Assembly (NCBI GenBank): GCA_050260215.1
Contig: JBLNBU010000145.1
Coordinates: forward strand, 1-28,669
Direction: 5' to 3'
DNA length: 28,669 nucleotides
Source of the DNA: JBLNBU01 sp050260215
GTDB lineage: Bacteria > Pseudomonadota > Alphaproteobacteria > Rhodospirillales > Magnetospirillaceae
The position numbers and the translations under genes were made by a program. Positions 7,591-15,278 of the stretch are shown here, piece by piece. The first letter of the stretch is position 1, and each line of letters opens with the position of its first letter. The notes beneath the pieces are model-generated. The model worked only from the letters and a program-made list of their open reading frames with translations, had not been told where the DNA came from and searched no databases.

Positions 7591-8379
7591 ATGGCTCCGC
7601 CCCGCACGACCGCCCCGCTGCCCAAGGCCTGCCAGGCCATCGCCGGCACCATGATCGGCCATTTCATCACCCGCCTGGAGGTCGAGGCCGGCAAGGCAGG
7701 CGGCGCGCTTTCAGCCGAACGCATCCGCGAACTGGCCCAGCACTGGCTCGAGCACGAGCAGGCCCGCTTCGCCGCCACCTACCAGCGGTCCTGGGACGAC
7801 TGCACCCGCGAGCGCGAGACCCGGTCGTGGGAGGCCTCGCGCCGCCACCCGTTCGACCGCATCCTGATGAAGCGCTTCGCCCACCTGTTCCCGGCGCGCA
7901 GCGGCGACGACGGCGGCACCGGCACCTTGTCGCGGCGCATGATCCCAGGCTTCGACGTGGCCATCGACAAGATGATCGGCCCCACCCTCTACGAGCAGTG
8001 CCAGAAGAAGAGCCAGGCGATCATCGACCGCCACGCCCTGCCCCAGGGCGGCATGGACTGGGAGGCCATCTACGCCGACCCCGAGGCCAACGCGCTGGCC
8101 AACGACGTGCTGGTGGTGATGGCCCACTACTTCGCCGATTTCGACAAGCGCCGCGCCTGGTTCATGGCCCTCGTCAACAGCCACCTGGGCCCCGCCCTGC
8201 CCGGCGCTCCCGACGAGTACTGGCAGTTCGGCGAAAGCGCCTTCTCGGCACTGATGCACGCCCTGTTCGGCGACCTGCAGGCGGCGGTGGCCACCAGGCC
8301 CGACAGCGTGCGCGCCCGCTACGGCGACCAGACCTTCGAGACCCTGAAGGGGTTCTTCGCGCGGCTGAAGGCGGTGTGA
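7591..8379 (+). CDS. Conserved-looking protein of unknown function
   Basis: I do not recognise this 262-residue protein. It appears soluble and largely helical, with no signal peptide or membrane segment. It is rich in aromatic and charged residues (ELAQHWLEHEQARF, RSWDDCTRERETRSWE, ALANDVLVVMAHYFADFDKRR, DEYWQFGESAFSALMHALFGDL). Several short stretches mix His, Asp and Glu, but no clear metal-binding pattern emerges. Codon use matches the neighbouring genes, which supports real coding. The start at ATG 7591 is the first in frame after the promoter-like TATAGT. In-frame sequence further upstream runs into the nadE 5' region. The gene is divergent from nadE (107 bp apart) and convergent with spoVR (10 bp apart). 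Confidence 0.78.
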   Translation: MAPPRTTAPLPKACQAIAGTMIGHFITRLEVEAGKAGGALSAERIRELAQHWLEHEQARFAATYQRSWDDCTRERETRSWEASRRHPFDRILMKRFAHLFPARSGDDGGTGTLSRRMIPGFDVAIDKMIGPTLYEQCQKKSQAIIDRHALPQGGMDWEAIYADPEANALANDVLVVMAHYFADFDKRRAWFMALVNSHLGPALPGAPDEYWQFGESAFSALMHALFGDLQAAVATRPDSVRARYGDQTFETLKGFFARLKAV

Positions 8380-8389
8380 GGTCCAATCC

Positions 8390-9937
8390 TCACGCCAAGT
8401 TGATGGTCGGCGCCACGTCGTCGAATTCGCGCAGCGCCATGTCGGTCTCGGCATCGACCTCGATCAGCCGGACCTCGTAGCCCCACAGGTTGGCGATGTG
8501 GCGCAGCACCAGGAGCGCCTCGTCCTCGTCCAGCAGGATGCCGTTGGTGACCCGGTGGTGGAGAATCAGGCGGCGGTCGCCGGCCAGCTCGACGTCGACG
8601 ATCTGGATGTCGGGTTCGAGTTGGGCGATGTCGTAGAGCCGGCCCAGGCTCTTGCGCACCTCGCGATAGCCCCGCTCGTTGTGGATGGCGGTGACCTCCA
8701 TGTTGGGGTTCTCGTGGTCATTGTGGATGCGGAACAGCCGCATCTTGCGGATCAGCGCCGGCGACAGGAACTGCAGGATGAAGCTTTCGTCGCGGTAGTC
8801 GGCCCAGGCGTGGCGCAGCGTGCCCCACGGATCGCCGTTGCCGGCGAAATCGGGGAACCATTCGCGATCCTCGGCCGTCGGCTGCTCGCAGATGCGCTTG
8901 ATGTCCTGCATCATGCCGAAGCCGAGCGCATAGGGGTTCAGACCGCTGAAGCGCGGATCGTCGAAGTCCGGTTGGAACACCACCGAGGTGTGCGAGTGGA
9001 GGATCTCGAGCAGGGCGCCGTCCGAGATCAGGCCGCGTTCGTGCAGGCGGTTGGTGATGGCGTAGTGCACGCAGGTGGCGCAGCCCTCGTTCATCACCTT
9101 GGTCTGCTTCTGCGGATAGAAGTACTGGGCGATGTTGCGCACGATGCGCAACAGCTCGCGCTGCCAGGGGCGAAGCTTGGGCGCGGTCTTTTCCAGGAAG
9201 TAGAGCAGGTTCTCCTCGGGCAGGGCCAGCTTGCGCTTGCGCTCGGCGATGTCCTTGGATGCGTGGAAGCTGGCCGCCTGCTTCGGAACCGTGCGCCACA
9301 GGTCGTTGTAGATCTTCTCCTGGTACTGGCGGCGCTCCTTCTCGCGGCGCTCCTCCTCGCGCAGGTCCAGCACCCGCTTGCGCGGATACTTGTGGACGCC
9401 GTGGCCCATCAGGGCGTGGGCGGCGTCAATCACCCGTTCCACCGCCTGGTGGCCATGGCGCTCCTCGCAGCGGGTGATGTAGCCCTTGGCGAATTCCATG
9501 TAGTCGAGGATGCCGCGCGCATCGGTCCACTGCTTGAACAGGGCGTTGTTCTTGAAGAAGTGGTTGTGGCCGAAGGCGGCGTGGGCGATGACCAGCGTCT
9601 GCATCGCCATGGAGTTCTCCTCCATGATGTAGCTGATGCAGGGGCTGGAGTTGATGACGATCTCGTAGGCCAGGCCGCGCATGCCGCGGCGGTAAAGGGT
9701 CTCGTCGGCGGCGAAGCGCTTGCCGAACGACCAGTGCCGGTACATCAGCGGCATGCCGATGGACGAATAGGCGTCCAGCATCTGCTCGGCGGTGATCACC
9801 TCGATCTGGTTGGGATAGATCTCCAGCCCCAGCTCGCCCCGGGCGATGTCCTCGACCGCGTCGTAGACCCGCCAGATGCGGTCGAAATCCCAGTCGGCGC
9901 CGTCGAACAGCAGGCCGGGTCCGGTGGTGGTGGTCAT
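8390..9937 (-). CDS. SpoVR/YcgB family protein
   Basis: A 515-residue SpoVR-family protein, the usual length. Typical blocks are visible: DWDFDRIWRVYDAVEDIARGELGLEIYPNQ near the N-terminus (start only quoted in part: IWRVYDAVEDIARGELGL), MPLMYRHWSFGK, INSSPCISYIMEENSM, VIAHAAFGHNHFFKNN and YPQKQTKVMNEGCA. The family is named from Bacillus, where it affects the spore cortex, but it is widespread in non-sporulating proteobacteria and its biochemical role is not settled. The conserved His/Asn/Glu blocks suggest a metal or nucleic-acid-linked function, which is speculation. The start at ATG 9937 overlaps the yeaH stop (ATGA). It is the last gene of the prkA-yeaH-spoVR operon, where this order is characteristic. 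Confidence 0.95.
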   Translation of the reverse strand: MTTTTGPGLLFDGADWDFDRIWRVYDAVEDIARGELGLEIYPNQIEVITAEQMLDAYSSIGMPLMYRHWSFGKRFAADETLYRRGMRGLAYEIVINSSPCISYIMEENSMAMQTLVIAHAAFGHNHFFKNNALFKQWTDARGILDYMEFAKGYITRCEERHGHQAVERVIDAAHALMGHGVHKYPRKRVLDLREEERREKERRQYQEKIYNDLWRTVPKQAASFHASKDIAERKRKLALPEENLLYFLEKTAPKLRPWQRELLRIVRNIAQYFYPQKQTKVMNEGCATCVHYAITNRLHERGLISDGALLEILHSHTSVVFQPDFDDPRFSGLNPYALGFGMMQDIKRICEQPTAEDREWFPDFAGNGDPWGTLRHAWADYRDESFILQFLSPALIRKMRLFRIHNDHENPNMEVTAIHNERGYREVRKSLGRLYDIAQLEPDIQIVDVELAGDRRLILHHRVTNGILLDEDEALLVLRHIANLWGYEVRLIEVDAETDMALREFDDVAPTINLA

Positions 9938-11232
9938 GGGCTGGCCCCCGCGTTCTGCCGATCCTTGGCGAACAGGTCGCGGAAGACCGGGAAGATCTGG
10001 CTGCGCACGCGGACCTTGCGCATGGCCAGGTTGCCGCCGGGCTTGACCACGGTCTTGTAGGTCCGCCACAGGTCGGTTTCGCGGCCCAGCCAATCCTTGT
10101 ACTCGGCGCCGACCTCGATATAGGCGAAGTACTGGGTCAGCGGCAGGATGACGTCTTCCAAGAGCGCCGCGGCGCGCGCGTTGTCCGACGAGGTGTTGTC
10201 GCCGTCGGACGCCTGGGCGGCATAGATGTTCCAGTCCCCCGACGGATAGCGCTCGTCGAGCACCCGCTTCATCTCGGCCAGTGCCGTCGACACCACGGTG
10301 CCGCCGGTCTCGGTCGAATAGAAGAAGGTCTCCTCGTCGACCTCCTTGGCCTCGTGGGTGTGGCGGATGAACACCACCTCGACGTGGCGATAGCGCCTGG
10401 TCAGGAACAGGTAGAGCAGCATGAAGAAGCGCTTGGCCAGGTCCTTCATGTGCTCGGTCATGGAGCCCGAGACGTCCATCAGGCAGAACATCACCGCCTG
10501 GGTGATGGGCTTGGGCACATGTTCGAAGCGGTTGTAGCGCACGTCCAGCGGATCGATGTAAGGCACCCGGCGCGAGCGCGACACCAGCCGGTCGAATTCG
10601 ACCCGCAGCTCGGACAAACGCTCGGGGTCCAGGCCCGACTCTTCCAGCGCCTTGATCTCCTCCTCGATGGCGGCGATTTCGGCTGGCTTGGGGCGCCTCA
10701 AGGCAATGCGCCGCGACAGCGAGTTGCGCATGGTGCGCACCAGGCTGAGATTGGCCGGCGAACCGGTGACCGAGAACCCGGCACGCACCAGCGAGTGGGA
10801 TTCGGTCTGCTTGATCTTCTTCTTGACCAGGTCAGGCAGTTCCAGGTCGTCGAGGAAGATGTCGAGGAACTCGTCCTTGGACAGCACGAAGACGAAGTCG
10901 TCCTCGCCCGAGCCGTCGGGACTGCCCTGCGAGCCCCCCTCGCCCTCGCCGTCGCGCGGCGGCTTGGGGATCTGGTCGCCTTCCACGTACTCCTTGTTGC
11001 CCGGCACCACGTAGTCGCGCATGCCGCCGTGGCCGGACCGGCGGAAGCTGGGTTCGCGCAGGCCGTCCATGGGGATGGAGATGCGCTCGCCGTTGGCGAT
11101 GTCCTGGATGGAGCGCTCGCCCGACGCCTCGCGCACGGCCTTGAGGATCTGAGCCCGTGCCCGCCGCAGGAATCGCTGCCGGTTGGCGAGGCTCTTGCCC
11201 TTGGGGTTGAGGCGTCGGTCGATGATGTTCAT
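9934..11232 (-). CDS. yeaH: YeaH/YhbH family protein (DUF444), vWA-like
   Basis: A 432-residue DUF444 protein. The N-terminus MNIIDRRLNPKGKSLANRQR is diagnostic, and RYNRFEHVPKPITQAVMFCL leads into DVSGSM, the DxSxS metal-ion-dependent adhesion site of a von Willebrand A-like domain in the C-terminal half. The middle region (residues about 70-110) is acidic, Gly-rich and probably disordered. Members occur beside PrkA and are thought to act with the kinase in stress or starvation responses. Of two ATGs, 11232 is chosen over 11247. The motif GAGGG lies about 8 nt before 11232 and is itself inside the longer reading, and the family start is MNII. The stop overlaps the spoVR start (ATGA). Confidence 0.94.
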   Translation of the reverse strand: MNIIDRRLNPKGKSLANRQRFLRRARAQILKAVREASGERSIQDIANGERISIPMDGLREPSFRRSGHGGMRDYVVPGNKEYVEGDQIPKPPRDGEGEGGSQGSPDGSGEDDFVFVLSKDEFLDIFLDDLELPDLVKKKIKQTESHSLVRAGFSVTGSPANLSLVRTMRNSLSRRIALRRPKPAEIAAIEEEIKALEESGLDPERLSELRVEFDRLVSRSRRVPYIDPLDVRYNRFEHVPKPITQAVMFCLMDVSGSMTEHMKDLAKRFFMLLYLFLTRRYRHVEVVFIRHTHEAKEVDEETFFYSTETGGTVVSTALAEMKRVLDERYPSGDWNIYAAQASDGDNTSSDNARAAALLEDVILPLTQYFAYIEVGAEYKDWLGRETDLWRTYKTVVKPGGNLAMRKVRVRSQIFPVFRDLFAKDRQNAGASP

Positions 11233-11383
11233 CTGTCTTGCCCTCATTCGCCGGGCGCTCGCTCCGCGAGCTTGGCTCTCGCTCGCATGAGCTCGCGGGC
11301 GCTCAACGCGCCAGTCACTCGCTTCGCTCGCTCCGGGTGCCCGCCCCCCTCCCCCTCATGGGGGAGGGTCGGGGTGGGGGGCA
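11233..11383 (-). repeat. Palindromic GC-rich repeat block between prkA and yeaH
   Basis: The 151-bp gap holds no gene. A perfect 9-bp hairpin, CCCTCCCCC (11347-11355) and GGGGGAGGG (11360-11368) with loop TCAT, lies 15 bp beyond the prkA stop and is followed by further G/C runs. Closer to yeaH there is an 11-bp direct repeat CGCTCGCTCCG at 11256-11266 and 11325-11335, with several GCTCGC/GCGAGC inverted elements around it. The CCCTCCCCCTCATGGGGGAGGG hairpin type recurs in many alphaproteobacterial genomes from my general knowledge. The hairpin has no U-tract, so it may attenuate transcription or stabilise the upstream mRNA end rather than terminate fully. Confidence 0.65.
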
Positions 11384-13330
11384 TCACCCGGCCTGCTTGA
11401 CCCGCATGTACCACTCGACCAGCCGGCGGACTTGGCGCTCGGTGTAGCCGCGGTCGGTCATGCGATCGACGAACTCCGAGTGCTTCTTCTCGGAGTCGCT
11501 GTCCTTCTTCGAGCCGAAGCTGATCACCGGCAGCAGGTCCTCGACCTGGCTGAACATGCGCCGCTCGATGACGTCGCGGATCTTCTCGTACGAGGTCCAG
11601 CTGGGGTTGCGCCCCGAGTTGCCCGCGCGCGAGCGCAGCGCGAACTTGACCACCTCGTTGCGGAAGTCCTTGGGGTTGGCGATACCCGCTGGCTTCTCGA
11701 TCTTTGACAGCTCCTGGTTGAGCAGGTCGCGGTTGAGCAACTGCCCGGTGTCGGGGTCCTTGAAGTCCTGGTCCTCGATCCAGGCGTCGGCGTAGTCCAC
11801 GTAGCGGTCGAACAGGTTCTGGCCGTAGTCGTGGTAGCTTTCCAGATAGGCCTTCTGGATCTCGTTGCCGATGAACTCGGCGTAGCGCGGGGCCAGTTCG
11901 CCCTTGATGAACTCGATGAAGCGCTTTTCGGTGTCCTCGGGGAACTGCTCGCGCCGGATGGCCAGTTCCAGCACGTACATCAGGTGGACCGGGTCGGCCG
12001 ATACCTCGGTGGTGTCGTAGTTGAAGGTCGACGACAGCACCTTGAAGGCGAAGCGGGTCGAGATGCCGTCCATGCCCTCGTCGACGCCGGCGGCGTCCCG
12101 GTATTCCTGCATGGGCTTGGCCTTGGGGTCGGTCTCCTTGACGTTCTCGCCGTCATAGACCCGCATCTTCGAGAACAGGTTCGAGTTCTCGTGCTCCTTG
12201 AGGCGCGACAGCACCGAGAACCGGGCCAGCATCTCCATTGTGCCGGGCGCACACGGCGATTCGGCCAGTTCGGAGTTGCGGATCAGCTTCTCGTAGATCT
12301 TCTGCTCCTCGGTGACCCGCAGGCAGTAGGGCACCTTGATGACGCAGATGCGGTCGATGAACGCCTCGTTGTTGCGGTTGTTCTTGAAGGTCTGCCACTC
12401 GGCCTCGTTGGAGTGGGCCAGGATGATGCCGTTGAAGGGCATCGCCCCGATGTTCTCCGAGCCGACGTAGTTGCCCTCCTGCGTCGCGGTCAGCAGCGGA
12501 TGGAGCATCTTGATGGGCGCCTTGAACATCTCGACGAACTCCATCAGCCCCTGGGTGCAGCGGTTGAGGCCCCCCGAGTAGCTGTAGGCGTCGGGATCGT
12601 TCTGGCTGAACATCTCCAGCTTGCGGATGTCGATCTTGCCGACCAGGGTCGAGATGTCCTGGTTGTTTTCGTCGCCCGGCTCGCACTTGGCCACCGCCAC
12701 CTGCTTCAGCCGCGACGGATACACCTTGACCACCTTGAATTTGGAGATGTCGCCGCCCAGTTCCTCCAGCCTTTTGACCGCCCACGGGCTCATCAGCCCG
12801 GGCAGCCGGCGCACCGGGATGCCGTACTTGTCTTCCAGCATCTCGCCCATGGTCTCGGGGTCGAACAGCCCGAGCGGGCTTTCGAACAGGGGGCTGACCT
12901 CCTTGCCGGCCTTGAGCGCGTAGATGGGGTGCTTTTCCATCAGCGCCTTCAGCCGCTCGGCCAGTGACGACTTGCCGCCGCCCACCGGGCCCAGGAGATA
13001 GAGGATCTGCTTGCGCTCCTCGAGCCCTTGTGCCGCGTGGCGGAAATAGCCCACGATCCGCTCGATGGTCTCCTCCATCCCGAAGAAATCGGTGAAGGCG
13101 GGATAGACCTTGATCGTGCGGTTCATGAACACCCGCGACAGCCGGGCGTCCCTGGCGGTGTCGATGATGTCGGCCTCGCCGATGGCGGCGATCATGCGCT
13201 CGGCGGCGGAGGCGTACATCATGGGGTCGTCGCGGCAGCCCTCGAGATAGTCGAGGAGCGTCATCTCGACGTCCTTGCGACCTTCATAGGCCCGCGCATA
13301 ACGGGTGAAGATATCGTCGGCGGCGTACAT
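11384..13330 (-). CDS. prkA: PrkA-type serine protein kinase (YeaG)
   Basis: This 648-residue protein matches PrkA/YeaG in length (about 640) and content. It has an N-terminal AAA+-like domain with the Walker A motif GPVGGGKSS at residues 114-122, followed by blocks such as GIPVRRLPGLMSPWAVKRL, NRCTQGLMEFVEMFKAP and GIILAHSNEAEW. The C-terminal PrkA domain has distant kinase similarity. In enteric bacteria and Bacillus the protein is a stress- and starvation-linked serine kinase, and an ATPase/protease role has also been proposed. The start at ATG 13330 has GGAG 6 nt upstream. It leads the operon with yeaH and spoVR. The repeat block that separates it from yeaH could set different expression levels. 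Confidence 0.96.
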   Translation of the reverse strand: MYAADDIFTRYARAYEGRKDVEMTLLDYLEGCRDDPMMYASAAERMIAAIGEADIIDTARDARLSRVFMNRTIKVYPAFTDFFGMEETIERIVGYFRHAAQGLEERKQILYLLGPVGGGKSSLAERLKALMEKHPIYALKAGKEVSPLFESPLGLFDPETMGEMLEDKYGIPVRRLPGLMSPWAVKRLEELGGDISKFKVVKVYPSRLKQVAVAKCEPGDENNQDISTLVGKIDIRKLEMFSQNDPDAYSYSGGLNRCTQGLMEFVEMFKAPIKMLHPLLTATQEGNYVGSENIGAMPFNGIILAHSNEAEWQTFKNNRNNEAFIDRICVIKVPYCLRVTEEQKIYEKLIRNSELAESPCAPGTMEMLARFSVLSRLKEHENSNLFSKMRVYDGENVKETDPKAKPMQEYRDAAGVDEGMDGISTRFAFKVLSSTFNYDTTEVSADPVHLMYVLELAIRREQFPEDTEKRFIEFIKGELAPRYAEFIGNEIQKAYLESYHDYGQNLFDRYVDYADAWIEDQDFKDPDTGQLLNRDLLNQELSKIEKPAGIANPKDFRNEVVKFALRSRAGNSGRNPSWTSYEKIRDVIERRMFSQVEDLLPVISFGSKKDSDSEKKHSEFVDRMTDRGYTERQVRRLVEWYMRVKQAG

Positions 13331-13578
13331 CAGTCACTCCATCGCTCGAGGGTCTGGGCCGGCAGGGCTTCGGGGCCGGCGGCGAAACCGCTCCTTCCAA
13401 ACATGTACGGATGCGCAACGCGCAATTCACGGGTGGCGACCGACAATTCCCATTCCGGCAGGCCGCCAAGCCCTTCGTCAGCACGCCTTATCCGACCGGC
13501 AGCGGCCGCCCGAGGGGCGCCAAGCCTGCGGGAAGAGGAATGCGGAAGGGAAAACGGCGACATCGGCTGCACCTTCCG

Positions 13579-13603
13579 AATAATGCGCATGCGTCTCATT
13601 ATT
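13579..13603. promoter_or_regulatory. Palindromic candidate operator, Fur-like
   Basis: AATAATG (13579-13585) and CATTATT (13597-13603) are perfect inverted 7-bp arms around an 11-bp core that contains the palindrome CGCATGCG. This is the clearest A/T-rich symmetric site in the window. The arms resemble halves of Fur-type iron-regulator boxes (AATGA...TCATT), but the core does not match a textbook Fur box. It lies about 250 bp before prkA and 320 bp before the SAF-domain gene, so either could be the target. The regulator is a guess. Confidence 0.4.
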
Positions 13604-13906
13604 ACCAAATAGGGGGTCGTGCCGGTTCCGGCATCACGCCACCCTCCTGCGATGGGGCACCCCTTGCTTTCGCGCGCGGCGGGCCGGCTGTCGTCGGACC
13701 CCCAACGGACCCGGCGTCCCGGATGCGTGCTCGCGCATCATCGAAAGAAAGGCACCCCAACTCGGAACGGGCGGCTTCGGCCCCACTGCCTTTGATGTTG
13801 GTCCCCGCGGAGAGGAAGACAACCCACCGATGGTCGCACCCCGCGTGCAGGCGGTTCTCAAGCGGTCGATTTGGGGGTAGCCTTCCGAGAGGGGTGGGGA
13901 CCCGTC

Positions 13907-13917
13907 GGAGGGAGGGG
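13907..13917 (+). promoter_or_regulatory. Strong Shine-Dalgarno that selects a TTG start
   Basis: A purine run, GGAGGGAGGGG, ends 7 nt before the TTG at 13925. The only other in-frame candidates are further upstream, inside or before this run. The position of the run is the main reason for choosing TTG as the start of the oxidoreductase. Confidence 0.65.
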
Positions 13918-13924
13918 TCGTCTG

Positions 13925-15265
13925 TTGAGTCTCAATGCGCTTCTCGCCGCCCGTGCCGCCGACCGCAAGCCCGTACGGGTCGGCCTGGTCGGAGCGGGCA
14001 AGTTCGGCACCATGTTCCTGTCCCAGGCCCGCGGCATCCCGGGGGTCCACGTGGCTGCCGTCGCCGACGCCGAGGCCGAGCACGCCCACACCGCACTGGC
14101 GCTGGCCGCCTGGCCGCCGCTGAAGGCGGTGGCCAGGTCGCTGGACCAGGCGCTGGACTCGGGCGGCACCTTCGTCACAGACGACGCCCTGTCGCTGATC
14201 GCCGAGGCACGCCTGGACATCGTGGTCGAGGCCACCGGCAACACCCTGGCCGCCGTCCGCCACGCGCTGGGCGCCATTGCCGCCGGCGCCCACGTGGTGA
14301 TGGCCACCGTCGAGGCGGACGCCCTGTGCGGGCCGCTGATGGCCAAGCGCGCCGAGGCCGCCGGGGTGATCTATTCCCTGGCCTATGGCGACCAGCCGGC
14401 CCTGATCTGCGAACTGGTCGACTGGGCGCGGTCCTGCGGCTTCGAGGTGGCGGCGGCCGGCAAGGGCGCCAAGTACCTGCCCGGCTACAACGCCACCACC
14501 GCCGACACCGTGTGGCAGCATTTCGGCATCGCCCCCGACCGGGCGCGGGCCTCGGGGCTGAACCCGCGCATGTTCACCTCGTTCATCGACGGCACCAAGG
14601 CCGCGGTCGAGATGGCGGCGGTGGCCAACGCCACCGGGCTGGTGCCGCCGTCGACGGGCCTGTCGCACATGCCGTGCGGCGTCCACGACCTGCCGCGGCT
14701 GATGAAGCCCAAATGGGACGGCGGCCGCCTGGAGGCCATGGGCCAGGTCGAGGTGGTGTCGTCCGAGGAACGCGACGGCCGCCACGTCATCGGCGACCTG
14801 CGCCGCGGGGTGTTCGTCACCTTCCGCGCCGCCACCGACTATGCCGCCCGCTGTTTCGGCGAGTACGGCGCCGTCACCGACGAGAGCGGCTATTACGCAG
14901 CCCTGTGGCGCCCCACCCACCTGATCGGCATGGAACTGGGCCGCTCAATCGCCTCGGTGGCCTGCCAGGGCGTGCCCACCGGCCGCCCGACCGCCTTCAT
15001 CGCCGACGTCGCCGCCGTGGCCAAGCGCGACCTGGCGCCGGGTACGCCGCTGGACGGCGAGGGCGGCTATACCGTCTGGGGCAAGCTGTTGCCGGCCATC
15101 GACTCCCGCCGCCAGAACGCCCTGCCCATCGGCCTGGCCACCGGCGCCACCCTGACCCGCGCGGTGACGGCCGGCCAGATCGTCAGCTGGGACGACGTCA
15201 CCCTGGGCGAGGTCGACGACATCGTCGACCTGCGCCGGGCGATGGAGGTGGAATTTACCGCCTAG
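13925..15265 (+). CDS. NAD(P)-dependent homoserine-dehydrogenase-like oxidoreductase with C-terminal SAF domain
   Basis: The 446-residue product begins with a Rossmann fold, with GAGKFG (GxGxxG) at residues 23-28 in the context VRVGLVGAGKFGT. A homoserine-dehydrogenase-like middle region follows (DIVVEATGNTLAAVRHALGAI, HVVMATVEADALCGPLM). A SAF-type domain occupies about residues 355-430 (AVAKRDLAPGTPLDGEGGY, ATLTRAVTAGQIVSWDDVTL). Such proteins are sometimes mislabelled as FlgA-like because of the SAF domain. They occur in carbohydrate and sugar-acid catabolic settings, but I cannot name the substrate. The start is TTG at 13925, supported by the strong Shine-Dalgarno at 13907-13917. The gene stands alone and converges on the FabG-like gene with 13 bp between stops. 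Confidence 0.85.
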   Translation: MSLNALLAARAADRKPVRVGLVGAGKFGTMFLSQARGIPGVHVAAVADAEAEHAHTALALAAWPPLKAVARSLDQALDSGGTFVTDDALSLIAEARLDIVVEATGNTLAAVRHALGAIAAGAHVVMATVEADALCGPLMAKRAEAAGVIYSLAYGDQPALICELVDWARSCGFEVAAAGKGAKYLPGYNATTADTVWQHFGIAPDRARASGLNPRMFTSFIDGTKAAVEMAAVANATGLVPPSTGLSHMPCGVHDLPRLMKPKWDGGRLEAMGQVEVVSSEERDGRHVIGDLRRGVFVTFRAATDYAARCFGEYGAVTDESGYYAALWRPTHLIGMELGRSIASVACQGVPTGRPTAFIADVAAVAKRDLAPGTPLDGEGGYTVWGKLLPAIDSRRQNALPIGLATGATLTRAVTAGQIVSWDDVTLGEVDDIVDLRRAMEVEFTA

Positions 15266-15278
15266 GTCCGGGCAGGGC

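Larger units (their letters stand above)
13331..13924. other. 594-bp intergenic region between divergent prkA and the SAF-domain gene
   Basis: I see no convincing gene here. The region is less GC-rich than its neighbours and holds the promoters of two divergent genes. An A/T-rich palindrome at 13579-13603 is listed separately. Nearer the downstream gene, 13765-13830 has GC-rich self-complementary stretches including GGCTTCGGCC with a TTCG loop. The last 20 bases are a G-rich run ending in the Shine-Dalgarno. A structured leader RNA is possible, but I could not match it to a known riboswitch class. A 92-codon minus-strand frame ending at the prkA start is judged spurious (see rejected items). 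Confidence 0.6.

Noticed and set aside
13330..13608. A 92-codon minus-strand frame whose stop overlaps the prkA start (TGATG), suggesting a small upstream operon gene
   Set aside because: Its third codon positions are not GC-biased like its neighbours, its start lies inside the A/T-rich palindrome, it has no clear ribosome-binding site and the protein resembles no family I know.
13700..13924. A cobalamin or other known riboswitch in the oxidoreductase leader
   Set aside because: The short resemblance to a B12 box is not supported by the other conserved elements, so I cannot assign a class.
13634..14920. A long minus-strand frame across the oxidoreductase gene
   Set aside because: It is antisense to a protein with clear Rossmann and SAF motifs and has shadow-type composition.
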